64,000 nt of DNA, taken from positions 11,834 to 75,833 of the forward strand of contig CAZLXM010000004.1 of assembly GCA_964563105.1 (NCBI GenBank), in the 5' to 3' direction. Under the pieces are notes generated by a model that saw only the letters and a program-made list of their open reading frames with translations, made no database searches and had not been told where the DNA came from. This DNA comes from CAYVTV01 sp964563105. Its GTDB lineage: Bacteria; Bacteroidota; Bacteroidia; Bacteroidales; GCA-2748055. Shown one piece after another: positions 26,957 through 36,071 of this stretch. Each line of letters opens with the position of its first letter. Position 1 is the stretch's first letter. Made by a program: the position numbers and the translations under genes.

Positions 26957-28633
26957 TCAGGGAATATTATACTCCTCAATAAGTGAACCTAATATTTTAT
27001 ATTTCTTAAACAGTGTCTTATATATTTCAACTCTTTCAGGGTTCGGTTTATATTCTGTTTCAAATCCACTTCCCATTTTCTGTTGTGCTTTTTCAATATC
27101 AGGATAAATTCCCCCGACGACAGAAGCGGCCATTGCAGCCCCTAAAGCACAGGCTTGTTCTGACCTTACTATCATAATAGGCATATCCAGGACATCACTT
27201 ACAATTTGCACAACGAAAGGAGATTTTTTAGCAACTCCGCCCAATGCCATTATCCCGTCAACCCGGACACCTTCTTCTTTAAAACGTTCAGCAATCATTT
27301 TGCCTCCAAACGCTGAAGCTTCAACAAGTGATCTGAAAATTACAGGAGCTGTGGATCCAAGTGTAAGGCCGGTAATTGCTCCTTTAAGATTTGGATCAGC
27401 ATCTGGGTTACGGCGTCCGTTCATCCAATCCATTGCCAGCGGGGCACTTAATGACGGGGGTATCCTTTCAGCCTCATCAGTAAGAACTGGTAAAATAGAA
27501 CCATATAATTCCTTTAGTATCCGGTCTTTTAATTGTTGATCCAAATAAGCAGCATTTGTGATTATCTTCCTGGAAGGCCGGAACAATACATCCCTAAACC
27601 AGGCATAAATATCCCCAAAAGCTGATTGACCAGCCTCAAGCCCAAGCATCCCGGGAATTATGGAACCATCAACTTGCCCGCAAATGCCCTTAATCAGTTT
27701 TTCCTCTCCCTCAACCATCTTTATAACCATCATATCACATGTTGATGTACCCATCACTTTGCTAATATAATAGGGCTTTATCCCGCCGCCAATTGCGCCC
27801 ATGTGAGCATCCAAAGAACCTGCACCAATAGCTACAGAACCTGGTAAACCAAATTTTTTTTGCCATTCATCAGATAAAAATCCAACTCCAAAATCACAGG
27901 TATATGTTTCAGAATAAAGCCTTTCCCTTATTCCGGAAAGTAAAGGGTCTAAAGATTCCAGAAACTCTCCCGAGGGCAATCCTCCCCAGGATTTATGCCA
28001 CATAGCTTTGTGACCGGCAGTGCATCTGCTTCGCTTCAAAGAAAGAGGATTGGTATTACCTGTTAAAACAGCACTTATCCAGTCGCAATGCTCCACCCAT
28101 GAATAGGCCGCATCCCTCACTTTTTTATTCTTTCTCAGTACATTAAGCATTTTTGCCCAAAACCATTCCGCTGAATAAACACCCCCCTCATACTTTGTAT
28201 AATCTATCCCACCCCAGGAGCGGGCCGAAGTATTGATTTCATCAGCCTCTTTTATGGCTGTATGATCTTTCCATAATATAAACATGGCATCAGGGTCATC
28301 TTTAAACTCAGGCAGCAATGAAAGCGGAATACCTTCAGCATTTACTGCAACAGGAGTTGATCCGGTAGTATCAACAGAAATAGCAACAATATTTTCCTTA
28401 ACTGGTAAAGACACCTTTTCTAATGACTTTTTCACCACTATTTCCATGCTTTCTAAATAATCCAGAGGGTGTTGGCGAAATTGGTTTATTGAGGGATTAC
28501 AAAATCTTCCTTCTGACCAGCGCGGATAATAATAAACAAAAGTGGAAACTTCTTCACCTGTTAAAGCATTTACAATGAGAGAACGAACAGAATCCGTTCC
28601 AAAATCAATTCCGATCACAAATTTATCAGACAT
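26957..28633 (-). CDS. araB: Ribulokinase (FGGY carbohydrate kinase)
   Basis: 558 residues, the AraB length. The N-terminal phosphate-binding loop is FVIGIDFGTDSVRSLIV, the substrate region includes CDWISAVLTGN and YTKYEGGVYSAEWFWAK, and the C-terminal FGGY signature contains ALGGVAKKSPFVVQIVSDVL and ACALGAAMAA. Ribulokinase phosphorylates L-ribulose in arabinose breakdown. araA and araD are not in the window, so this is an orphan copy beside a divergent sodium-solute symporter, which may bring in the sugar. Assignment to AraB rather than another FGGY kinase is from length and motif pattern. Confidence 0.88.
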   Translation of the reverse strand: MSDKFVIGIDFGTDSVRSLIVNALTGEEVSTFVYYYPRWSEGRFCNPSINQFRQHPLDYLESMEIVVKKSLEKVSLPVKENIVAISVDTTGSTPVAVNAEGIPLSLLPEFKDDPDAMFILWKDHTAIKEADEINTSARSWGGIDYTKYEGGVYSAEWFWAKMLNVLRKNKKVRDAAYSWVEHCDWISAVLTGNTNPLSLKRSRCTAGHKAMWHKSWGGLPSGEFLESLDPLLSGIRERLYSETYTCDFGVGFLSDEWQKKFGLPGSVAIGAGSLDAHMGAIGGGIKPYYISKVMGTSTCDMMVIKMVEGEEKLIKGICGQVDGSIIPGMLGLEAGQSAFGDIYAWFRDVLFRPSRKIITNAAYLDQQLKDRILKELYGSILPVLTDEAERIPPSLSAPLAMDWMNGRRNPDADPNLKGAITGLTLGSTAPVIFRSLVEASAFGGKMIAERFKEEGVRVDGIMALGGVAKKSPFVVQIVSDVLDMPIMIVRSEQACALGAAMAASVVGGIYPDIEKAQQKMGSGFETEYKPNPERVEIYKTLFKKYKILGSLIEEYNIP

Positions 28634-28759
28634 AAATAAACAGTTTATTAATTAGTAATTTTTAATTTCCAATAATAGAAATAAATATAATTGATTAATT
28701 CATGATTAAAAGTTTATTCCAACAATTAAAAATAGTTAATCTTAAAAAGAATTAAATTA

Positions 28760-28789
28760 TTGCTTTAAAAAAATTTGTTTTTACTTTTG
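28760..28789 (+). promoter_or_regulatory. Bacteroidota-type promoter of the SSS transporter gene
   Basis: TACTTTTG at 28782-28789 fits the -7 consensus, with TTG at 28760-28762 and a 19-base spacer. The ATG follows 26 bases after the box. Confidence 0.6.
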
Positions 28790-28815
28790 ATAATAAATTC
28801 AAAAATCAGATAAAA

Positions 28816-30504
28816 ATGAACACTTTCAATCTTTCATGGATCGATTATTCGATAATATTGATTTATTTCAGTTTCGTCCTTGGGATCGGATGGGCTTTAA
28901 AGAAATATATGAAAGATGCTGCAGCTTTCCTTGAAGCCGGCAGGTCCCTTCCTGCATGGGTTACCGGGCTGGCTTTCATTTCAGCAAATCTGGGTGCACT
29001 TGAAGTAATTGGAATGGCGGCCTCAGGAGCAAAATACGGTTGGGCTACGGTACATTTCTATTGGATTGGAGCTATACCTGCCATGATTTTTCTTGCCATT
29101 TTTATGATGCCTTTTTATTACGGATCAAAAGCAAGATCAGTACCTGAATATTTAAAACTTCGTTTTGATGAAAAAACCAGAGGGTTTAATGCATTCTCCT
29201 TTGCTATTATGACAATTTTTGCCTCGGGTATTTCCATGTATGCCCTTGCTTTACTTATGGAAACACTTTTAGGATGGAACTTTCATATGAGCCTGATTTT
29301 ATCAGCTTCAATTGTTCTTGTATATACTTATCTGGGAGGCCTCAGTTCTGCAATATATAATGAAGTACTTCAGTTTTTTCTAATTGTTATAGGATTTTTA
29401 CCTCTTGTGATCATTGGCATGATACATGTTGGCGGATGGGACGGACTGGTTGAAAAATTATCTATGAACCCGGCCTCAGCAGGCTTCCAACATTCATGGA
29501 AAACAACCTCTCCGGAACATCCGATGGGAGGATGGATGGGGATCTTTTTCGGTTTAGGCTTTGTCCTCGCTTTTGGATATTGGTGTACAAACTTCCTTGT
29601 TGTTCAAAGGGCCATGGCAGCAGGATCAATGAGTGCCGCACGTAAAACTCCTTTAATAGGTGCCTTGCCTAAAATGTTTCTTCCATTCCTGGTTATTTTA
29701 CCCGGAATGATTGCAATAGCCTTGATAAACATTGGAGATGAAGCATTTACACTCCCTCTTAAAGGCTCAGGATATGATTATGATCTTGTTATTCCAATGT
29801 TATTACATCGTTTTCTTCCTACCGGCGTACTTGGTTTAGGGCTTACAGCCCTTATGGCTTCTTTTATGAGCGGAATGGCCGGTAATGTAACTGCTTTTAA
29901 TACTGTATGGACTTATGACATATACCAGAGTTACCTGGTACCTGGAAAATCTGACAAACATTATTTGAGAGTCGGACAAATAACTACCATTGTTGGCGTA
30001 ACAGTTAGTATCCTTGCAGCCTATGTAGCCAAACAATTTAATAATGTTATGGATTTTCTCCAGCTTGTATTTGCTTTTATTAATGCGCCTCTTTTTGCAG
30101 CATTTCTAATGGGAATGTTTACAAAACGTACAACCGGGCATGGCGCCTTCTGGGGATTGATTTCCGGGACTATTTCAGCAGCCATAGTACATGGTTTAAC
30201 TCAACCTCACGGAGCTACATCTTTAATAAAAGGAGGCTGGACCGGAACAATTATTAAAATATTCCCCAGTGAAATGGCTCAAAATTTTTGGATAGCTATT
30301 TGTGCTTTTAGTGTTGCCTTAATTGCAACAATAATAATCTCTTTATTAACTGAACAGAAAAAATCAGATAAGGAACTTACAGGATTAGTTTATTCATTAA
30401 CCCCTAAAGTTCAGGATGATAGTAAATACTGGTACCAGAAACCAGTTGTCTGGGCTGTTGCAGTAGGACTTATTACAATTGTGCTTAGTATAATTTATTG
30501 GTAA
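28816..30504 (+). CDS. Sodium:solute symporter (SSS family), probable sugar transporter
   Basis: 562 residues with about 13-14 hydrophobic segments throughout. The N-terminus (LSWIDYSIILIYFSFVLGIGW) and the block FLEAGRSLPAWVTGLAFISANLGALEVIG (seen as separate motifs AGRSLPAW and ANLGALEVIG) are typical of SGLT-type symporters, as is the GYWCTNFLVVQRAMAA segment. It would couple sodium entry to uptake of a sugar. It is divergent from the ribulokinase gene (182 bases between), which suggests an arabinose or ribulose-related substrate, but this is inference. A small membrane-protein gene follows by 19 bases in the same operon. Confidence 0.93.
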   Translation: MNTFNLSWIDYSIILIYFSFVLGIGWALKKYMKDAAAFLEAGRSLPAWVTGLAFISANLGALEVIGMAASGAKYGWATVHFYWIGAIPAMIFLAIFMMPFYYGSKARSVPEYLKLRFDEKTRGFNAFSFAIMTIFASGISMYALALLMETLLGWNFHMSLILSASIVLVYTYLGGLSSAIYNEVLQFFLIVIGFLPLVIIGMIHVGGWDGLVEKLSMNPASAGFQHSWKTTSPEHPMGGWMGIFFGLGFVLAFGYWCTNFLVVQRAMAAGSMSAARKTPLIGALPKMFLPFLVILPGMIAIALINIGDEAFTLPLKGSGYDYDLVIPMLLHRFLPTGVLGLGLTALMASFMSGMAGNVTAFNTVWTYDIYQSYLVPGKSDKHYLRVGQITTIVGVTVSILAAYVAKQFNNVMDFLQLVFAFINAPLFAAFLMGMFTKRTTGHGAFWGLISGTISAAIVHGLTQPHGATSLIKGGWTGTIIKIFPSEMAQNFWIAICAFSVALIATIIISLLTEQKKSDKELTGLVYSLTPKVQDDSKYWYQKPVVWAVAVGLITIVLSIIYW

Positions 30505-30523
30505 CTATTAAAAAATAATAATT

Positions 30524-30736
30524 ATGGGACTCGATATAAAAATCCCTATTGGAGGAATGTTTACACTTCTGGGAGTGATACTTACTATTTTTGGGCTTTT
30601 AACAAACGGTAATGACATGTATGATACATCTCTGAATATCAACATTAATTTATGGTCAGGCCTGTTTATGCTTATTTTTGGGCTCAGCATGTTATTTGCA
30701 GCCTATAAAACAAAAAAGAATAAATCGCAATCCTAA
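30524..30736 (+). CDS. Small membrane protein linked to the SSS symporter
   Basis: 70 residues with two hydrophobic segments (GGMFTLLGVILTIFGLL and LWSGLFMLIFGLSMLFAAY) and a basic tail (KTKKNKSQS). No named family. It starts 19 bases after the transporter stop and has clean codon usage, so I consider it real. It may be an accessory subunit that stabilises or regulates the symporter; comparable small proteins occur beside SSS genes in Bacteroidota by recall. Confidence 0.65.
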   Translation: MGLDIKIPIGGMFTLLGVILTIFGLLTNGNDMYDTSLNININLWSGLFMLIFGLSMLFAAYKTKKNKSQS

Positions 30737-30875
30737 TTTATACACTTAATGAAAATAGTTAAAGAAAATTTTGTTTTTACCATTATTACAGAACTTTCTT
30801 AATTAATCTTGTTGATTCAAATTTCTTTAAAGGATGATGATATTTTTCAAAATATTGAGCCTAGAATAAAAAAGC

Positions 30876-32753
30876 ATGGATTTTAAAGCACTTCTAACCC
30901 TATGCTTGTTATTGCCTGTAATGGTTTATTGCCAGGATCAGCGTTATTTTTTACCTCGTGAAATAAAAGAAGCTTATGAAAAAGGCAGCAGGTCACCTGA
31001 TGGAAAACCAGGAGAAAAATATTTCCAAAACCGGGCAAACTATAATATGGATATTATATTCCAGCCATTAACAAAAAAAGTGGAAGGCCAGGCAGAAATT
31101 ATTTATTTTAATAACAGTCCTGTAAATCTTAGTTATATTGTATTTAGATTATACCAGAATATTTTTATCAGAGGTGGTATCCGCGGCCGTAAAGTAGATC
31201 CTGCAGATCTTCACGACGGCATGATTATTAAAAATGTTGTGATCGAAGGACAAAATTATTCTCCAGAATCCTGCATTTTAAAAAATAATACAAATATTGT
31301 TTTTCCATTAAATCTTGGAGCAGGAAAAAAAGCGAAAATTTATATTGAATGGGAATTTTATATGCCTTCAAAAACCGGCAACAGATTTGGATGCTATAAT
31401 TCAGGCTCATGTTTTATGGGCTATTGGTATCCGCAGGTATCGGTTTATGATGATATAAGCGGTTGGGATTTTTCAGAATACACGGGAGTTGCTGAATTCT
31501 ACAATAACTATGGTGATTTTAACGTAAATATAACTGTTCCTAAAAATTACATTGTCTGGGCGGGCGGAGAACTTCAAAATCCGGAAAAAATATTAAGCGA
31601 AGAAATTCTTAAACGATATCAGCATGCAAAAACTACTGACGAAATTGTTCATATCGTCACAAAAAAGGATCTTAAAAAGAAAATTGATATTACAAATAAA
31701 AAAAACAATACATGGAAATATTCCGCAAGCAATGTCAGTGATTTTGCATTTGCAATAAGTAATAATTATGTCTGGGATGCAACAACAATTACAATAAAAG
31801 ATAAATCAGAATATAAAAAAATACTGGTTGAAACTGCCTATGACCCTTCTTCGGGGAATTTTCACAAAGCTGCTGAAATAGCTGCCTGGTCAGTTCAGGA
31901 CTTTTCTACTGACCTTCCGGGTGTCCCCTACCCTTATTCAAAATTAACTGTATTCCAGGGGAAGGATGGAATGGAATATCCAATGATCATAAATATAGGT
32001 GACTCCGGTTTTAAAGAGCTCTTATTCGTTATAACCCATGAGATTGCCCATACTTATTTTCCTTTTCTGGTAGGGACAAATCAAAAACGCTATGGATGGA
32101 TGGATGAAGGGTTAATAACAGTATTAGGACAAGAACAGCATCTGAAGAAAGAAACAACACAAAATTTTCAAAAATTATATCTCCAACATTATCCTAAAAT
32201 TGCCGGAAAGCAGGAGGATATTCCACCAATTGTAAATTCCGGGTATCTTTCCGATGAGATTTTTCAAATTCACGAATATATGAGGCCAAGCCTTGCTTTT
32301 TGGATTCTTCGGGATATACTCGGACAAAAAACATTTAGAGAATGTCTTCACGGTTTTATTGAAATTTGGAAAGGAAAATCTCCAACACCCTGGGATATGT
32401 TTTTTACATTTGAAAATATTGCCGGCTTAAATCTCGATTGGTTCTTTAAACCCTGGTTTTGTGAGTTTGCATATCCCGATCTTGAAATTACCGAGATTAT
32501 TAGTAAAGATGGTACAAATGAAATAAAAATTAAAAACTCCGGAGGTATGCCATTCCCTTCGCGTCTAAAAATAACACTACAAAATGGTAAAGAAGTCTAT
32601 TCACCTCTGCCTGCAAATATCTGGAAGGATACTTCCGAATATATTTTCATATACGATAAAGCAGATATTATAACTTCAGCAGAAATCATCACGGAAGGTT
32701 TTCCCGATACAAATATTGAAAACAACTTAATGTTGAATAAGACAATAGAATAA
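30876..32753 (+). CDS. Exported M1-family (gluzincin) aminopeptidase-like protein
   Basis: 625 residues with a signal peptide (LLTLCLLLPVMVYCQ). The zinc motif HEIAH (388-392) is followed by the third ligand E411 in YGWMDEGL, the M1 spacing HExxH-x18-E. The substrate-binding GxMEN motif reads GKDGMEYPMI, as often in exported Bacteroidota M1 peptidases. The N-terminal beta-domain and a C-terminal segment after residue 530 complete the fold. It should trim peptides in the periplasm or at the surface. Monocistronic. Confidence 0.9.
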   Translation: MDFKALLTLCLLLPVMVYCQDQRYFLPREIKEAYEKGSRSPDGKPGEKYFQNRANYNMDIIFQPLTKKVEGQAEIIYFNNSPVNLSYIVFRLYQNIFIRGGIRGRKVDPADLHDGMIIKNVVIEGQNYSPESCILKNNTNIVFPLNLGAGKKAKIYIEWEFYMPSKTGNRFGCYNSGSCFMGYWYPQVSVYDDISGWDFSEYTGVAEFYNNYGDFNVNITVPKNYIVWAGGELQNPEKILSEEILKRYQHAKTTDEIVHIVTKKDLKKKIDITNKKNNTWKYSASNVSDFAFAISNNYVWDATTITIKDKSEYKKILVETAYDPSSGNFHKAAEIAAWSVQDFSTDLPGVPYPYSKLTVFQGKDGMEYPMIINIGDSGFKELLFVITHEIAHTYFPFLVGTNQKRYGWMDEGLITVLGQEQHLKKETTQNFQKLYLQHYPKIAGKQEDIPPIVNSGYLSDEIFQIHEYMRPSLAFWILRDILGQKTFRECLHGFIEIWKGKSPTPWDMFFTFENIAGLNLDWFFKPWFCEFAYPDLEITEIISKDGTNEIKIKNSGGMPFPSRLKITLQNGKEVYSPLPANIWKDTSEYIFIYDKADIITSAEIITEGFPDTNIENNLMLNKTIE

Positions 32754-32815
32754 AGCAAAAAATAAATATTTGCTTTTGCCGGATAATTTTTAATGAAACC
32801 ATAACAGGTATTTTT

Positions 32816-32823
32816 TACCTTTG
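32816..32823 (+). promoter_or_regulatory. -7 box (TACCTTTG) of the DUF1858-like gene
   Basis: An exact match to the preferred Bacteroidota form TACCTTTGC, 20 bases before the ATG at 32844. The -33 region is weak. Confidence 0.6.
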
Positions 32824-32843
32824 CAAAATAAAACTAATTGCTA

Positions 32844-33056
32844 ATGGTCGTTAAAGAAGATACAAGTATTGAATGGCTGGTTAATAAGTTCCCTGCTTCT
32901 ATAAAATATCTTTCCGAAAAAGGAATTAAATGTGTTTCAGTAAAAGGACCTGTTAATTGCACTCTTGAAATTGCTGCAAAACAAAACGGATATGGGATTG
33001 AAGATATCAGGAGTTTTGTAAAAGACCTTAATAAACTCCTCGATCAAAGAGAATAA
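32844..33056 (+). CDS. DUF1858-like small protein
   Basis: 70 residues from the ATG at 32844 (an in-frame TTG at 32838 is also possible). It has the DUF1858 shape: an opening I.WLVNKFPASIKYLSEKGI, then a cysteine-bearing turn, then TLEIAAKQNGYGIEDIRSFV. The typical members have a C.xC pair at this turn; here the cysteines are spaced far apart (KCVSVKGPVNC). DUF1858 proteins may bind a metal or cofactor but have no set role. No partner overlaps it; a strong -7 box precedes it. Confidence 0.7.
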   Translation: MVVKEDTSIEWLVNKFPASIKYLSEKGIKCVSVKGPVNCTLEIAAKQNGYGIEDIRSFVKDLNKLLDQRE

Positions 33057-33148
33057 AAGCAGATTAACAGAATATGAATAACATATATTCCCAAATGATA
33101 TTCAGATAGAGCGGAAAACCAGAAGACGGATAAAATAAACTTAAAAAT

Positions 33149-34126
33149 ATGATAATTATTACAGGAGCTGCAGGTTTTATAGGAAGCAAACTTGTAGAAA
33201 GGTTAAATAATGAGTATTTTAATGATTTGATACTAGTAGATGACTTCTCAAAGAAGAATAAAGAAGCTAACTATATTGACAGAAAATATACAAAGCTGAT
33301 TGAAAGAACTGAATTTCATGAGTGGTTAAGAAAAAACCAACGTGATGTTCAATTTGTGTTCCACCTCGGTGCCCGTACAGATACAACTGAATATGATACT
33401 AAAATTTTTGATGAACTGAACCTGAATTATTCTAAACAAGTATGGAATATTTGTACCGAATTCGGAATACCCCTGGTCTATGCATCTTCAGCAGCTACAT
33501 ATGGTGATGGTCGTTTTGGTTATGATGATGACCACTCCCTGATTTCAAAACTTCAACCTCTTAATCCTTATGGAATTTCAAAAAATGATTTTGATAAATG
33601 GGTCCTTCAGCAGGCAAAAACTCCTTCATTTTGGGCCGGTTTAAAGTTTTTTAATGTTTATGGCCCAAATGAATATCACAAAGGCAGAATGGCTTCTGTT
33701 ATTTTTCATGCATTTCATCAAATCAGAAAAACCGGAAAATTAACACTTTTCAGGTCACATCGTGAAAACATTAAAGATGGAGAGCAACGCAGGGATTTTA
33801 TATATGTAAATGATGTTACTGATGTTTTGTTCTACTTTTTGGAGCATCGTAAGCATTCTGGTATTTATAATCTTGGCACGGGTAAAGCTGAAACATTTCT
33901 TGAACTGGCAAATAATGCCTTCCTCGCCCTCGAAATGAAACCAAATATAGAGTTTGTTGATACACCGGCAGATATCAGGGAAAATTATCAGTATTTTACT
34001 GAAGCAAAAATGACTAAGTTGAGAGATATTGGATATAGAAAAGATTTTGTAGGGCTTGGGGAGGGGATAAAGGAGTATTGGGGGGAGGTGAAAGGTGACG
34101 GGGGACGGGTGACGGGTGACGGGTGA
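33149..34126 (+). CDS. hldD: ADP-L-glycero-D-manno-heptose-6-epimerase
   Basis: 325 residues. An extended SDR epimerase: NAD-binding GAAGFIGS at the N-terminus, active-site Ser in VYASSAATYG and YxxxK in NPYGISKNDFD, and the HldD-type EYHKGRMASVIFHAFHQI and GEQRRDFIYVNDV motifs. It converts D,D- to L,D-heptose on the nucleotide carrier for the LPS inner core. The native fold should end near EGIKEYWGEV. The remaining tail (KGDGGRVTGDG) comes from a GGTGACG tandem repeat that also supplies the stop codon. Confidence 0.92.
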   Translation: MIIITGAAGFIGSKLVERLNNEYFNDLILVDDFSKKNKEANYIDRKYTKLIERTEFHEWLRKNQRDVQFVFHLGARTDTTEYDTKIFDELNLNYSKQVWNICTEFGIPLVYASSAATYGDGRFGYDDDHSLISKLQPLNPYGISKNDFDKWVLQQAKTPSFWAGLKFFNVYGPNEYHKGRMASVIFHAFHQIRKTGKLTLFRSHRENIKDGEQRRDFIYVNDVTDVLFYFLEHRKHSGIYNLGTGKAETFLELANNAFLALEMKPNIEFVDTPADIRENYQYFTEAKMTKLRDIGYRKDFVGLGEGIKEYWGEVKGDGGRVTGDG

Positions 34127-34127
34127 C
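34094..34127 (+). repeat. GGTGACG heptamer tandem repeat at the hldD 3' end
   Basis: Nearly five copies of a 7-base unit (one variant, GGGGACG). The hldD stop codon TGA (34124-34126) is part of the repeat. Because 7 is not a multiple of 3, a change in copy number shifts frame, but every frame meets a TGA within 21 bases. Confidence 0.9.
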
Positions 34128-34226
34128 AAAAATTTATGATAATTAAATGTTGTTAACAGTATCTCCACTAAATATCTTAGGTGCTAACAATATTTAAGCG
34201 GGCGTAACTAATATTAAGAATTATAA

Positions 34227-34286
34227 TTAGGGATGTTCGTAAATTGTTAGGGATGTTCGTAAATTGTCAGGGATGTTCGTAAATTG
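34227..34286 (+). repeat. Three perfect 20-base tandem repeats
   Basis: Units 34227-34246, 34247-34266 and 34267-34286 are identical except for one base (TTAG/TCAG at the start). The core is GGGATGTTCGTAAATTG. They directly abut with no spacers, so this is not a CRISPR. They lie just upstream of the truncated transposase. Confidence 0.95.
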
Positions 34287-34335
34287 TTAAATATTTGATT
34301 TACAAATAGTTAAATCTTATATGATTTTATAAAAA

Positions 34336-34371
34336 ACCCCGAAATCTGCCAAAAAGGTCAAAAATCGGGGT
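34336..34371 (-). terminator. Hairpin with T-run on the minus strand
   Basis: ACCCCGA (34336-34342) pairs with TCGGGGT (34365-34371). On the minus strand the stem is followed by six T, as in a Rho-independent terminator, though the loop of 22 bases is long. It could instead be the end structure of an insertion element. Confidence 0.45.
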
Positions 34372-34386
34372 AATTATATTAATTCC

Positions 34387-34803
34387 ATGAGAAAATTACA
34401 AAGAATTTTTGAAAATCCCTTAGAAATTTCATTTATTTCTCCACAAAATGAGTTTTCCCTATACTGGAATAATTTTCTTAATTCCGAAACGGGTAAAATA
34501 TACCAGGTTATTCCCTGGAATGATCTTATCCGCTTGTTACATTTGAAGGAGAATCGTCAGGACCGTAAATCTTTATTCATTCTCCAGGGCAAACTTGCTT
34601 TAATGTTACTCAAATCCTACAGTAATTTATCTGATCGTAAACTTTTTGAATATCTCAACGAGAGTATTCATTATCAGATGTTTTGTGGTATTTTTGGGGG
34701 AGCTGATCAGCCGGATGATTTTAAAATCATCAGCAAGATCAGGACAGAATTGGCTAAAAAGTTGAATATTCGTGTTTTACAGAATATTCTGACTAAATTT
34801 TGA
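34387..34803 (+). pseudogene. N-terminal fragment of an insertion-sequence transposase
   Basis: 138 codons, ending in TGA. The sequence (MRKLQRIFENPLEI start, EFSLYWNNFLNSETGKIYQV as separate blocks, GKLALMLLKSYSNLSDRKL, IHYQMFCGIFGG) resembles the N-terminal quarter of a Bacteroidota IS1182/IS5-like transposase with a DUF772-type region. The DDE catalytic domain is absent: the frame stops 11 bases inside the end of the opposite-strand DUF1284-like gene. It is therefore a truncated, inactive remnant. Confidence 0.75.
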
Positions 34804-35995
34804 ACCCGAATTCCTTAATCAGCTGTTCCCTGCCATTTACATATTCCGATAAACTTTCTTCATGATGCCCGCATTCATCTTCCCATACAGAATGAACCGG
34901 AACTCCTTTTGAAATCGATCCGCAAATCATAGCTGAACTGGGGATACGTTCCATGATCTTCTTGTATAACTCTCTGGCATTTATCACATCCCCATAACTC
35001 AATTCAAGTTTTTGAAGTACTCTCACATCACGCAATTGGCTTCCCAGTCCGCAATGTCCCTTTACATTAAGACAGGCCCCGTACCTGCTCAGGCTGGGAC
35101 AGGGAGCGCACATCATCCAATCGGCACCCTGGGCTATTCTGATTTTGGCTTTCGGATTTTTTATGATATATTGCAACATTTCAGGCAGATTGTCAGTTTC
35201 AAAAGGAGGTATCGAGCCCTGCCCATACTGACATATCGCGCATAAAAGAATATGTGGCCTGACAGAAATGGCATCAGCTTTCTTCATCGCTTCGATGGAT
35301 GCCTTCTTCGCTTCAGCTCTTTCTTCCCTGGTCCTGGGGATAATCAACGCCAGGCTGGCAGCCGGCAGATCAGCCTCGGAAAAATTAAGCTGGGTGTTCC
35401 AGTGCGGAACAGCATACTTCAGGCTTATCTCGCGACCTTTTTCATAGGAACCTGATTTAGCCAGATGACAGCCTTTGCATTTGTCTGATTCCATTTCTCC
35501 ACAATTGCAAATATCAGCAACATTCTCAATATTGTCCCAAATACGATGATAGATTATCCTAGCAGGTAAGGTAACTCCTGGATGCAGGTCAATTCTCTGT
35601 AATATTTCAAGATCGCGTTTCCTGTTGAACTCAAAGCTCCCGTGGGCATCATCAGCAGTACCGGGGTCCTGGTACGTAAAAACCTCACCGGCATTACATA
35701 CCAATGTCAAAGGAATGTCAGGATTATTTCTTATTGCCTTGATCCTGTCATCATCTCCATCAATATTTCCTTGTCCAATCCTGCAAATGGCACAAAGCAG
35801 GAGATATGGTCGTATGGATATACCATTGATTGATGCCGGAGTAAATTCGGGTTTGTTATTTTCATTGCTCCCCGATCGTGAACATGATGATATCATACAT
35901 CCTGCACTTACTGCCCCTATACCGCCACAAGCAGAACTCGCAAGGAATTTTCTGCGGCTTATTTCTTTCCTGTCTTTCATAAATTGTGTGTTCAT
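34793..35995 (-). CDS. Tat-exported protein with two DUF1284-like cysteine domains
   Basis: 400 residues from the ATG at 35995. That start is preferred over one 33 codons upstream because the twin-arginine motif SRRKFLAS follows it closely and the upstream stretch overlaps transposon sequence. After the Tat signal come two related domains. The first has IRPYLLLCAICRIGQG and a cysteine-rich part C.CGEMESDKCKGCH; the second has VRPHILLCAICQYGQG and CAPCPSLSRYGACLNVKGHCG. Both fit DUF1284, thought to bind an Fe-S cluster. Export through Tat fits a folded metalloprotein. The C-terminal tail overlaps a transposase remnant by 11 bases. Confidence 0.7.
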   Translation of the reverse strand: MNTQFMKDRKEISRRKFLASSACGGIGAVSAGCMISSCSRSGSNENNKPEFTPASINGISIRPYLLLCAICRIGQGNIDGDDDRIKAIRNNPDIPLTLVCNAGEVFTYQDPGTADDAHGSFEFNRKRDLEILQRIDLHPGVTLPARIIYHRIWDNIENVADICNCGEMESDKCKGCHLAKSGSYEKGREISLKYAVPHWNTQLNFSEADLPAASLALIIPRTREERAEAKKASIEAMKKADAISVRPHILLCAICQYGQGSIPPFETDNLPEMLQYIIKNPKAKIRIAQGADWMMCAPCPSLSRYGACLNVKGHCGLGSQLRDVRVLQKLELSYGDVINARELYKKIMERIPSSAMICGSISKGVPVHSVWEDECGHHEESLSEYVNGREQLIKEFGFKI

Positions 35996-36071
35996 ATTTT
36001 TATTATTAAATAACGTTATTGACTTAGACACTATCCCATAAAGTATGTAAGTATAATCAGAGGGTCTGGCT

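Noticed and set aside
34227..34286. Possible CRISPR-like repeats
   Set aside because: The three 20-base units touch each other with no spacers, and no cas genes are in the window.
35625..36041. 138-codon frame opposite the DUF1284-like gene
   Set aside because: Antisense to a well-supported Tat-exported protein; composition looks like a shadow frame.
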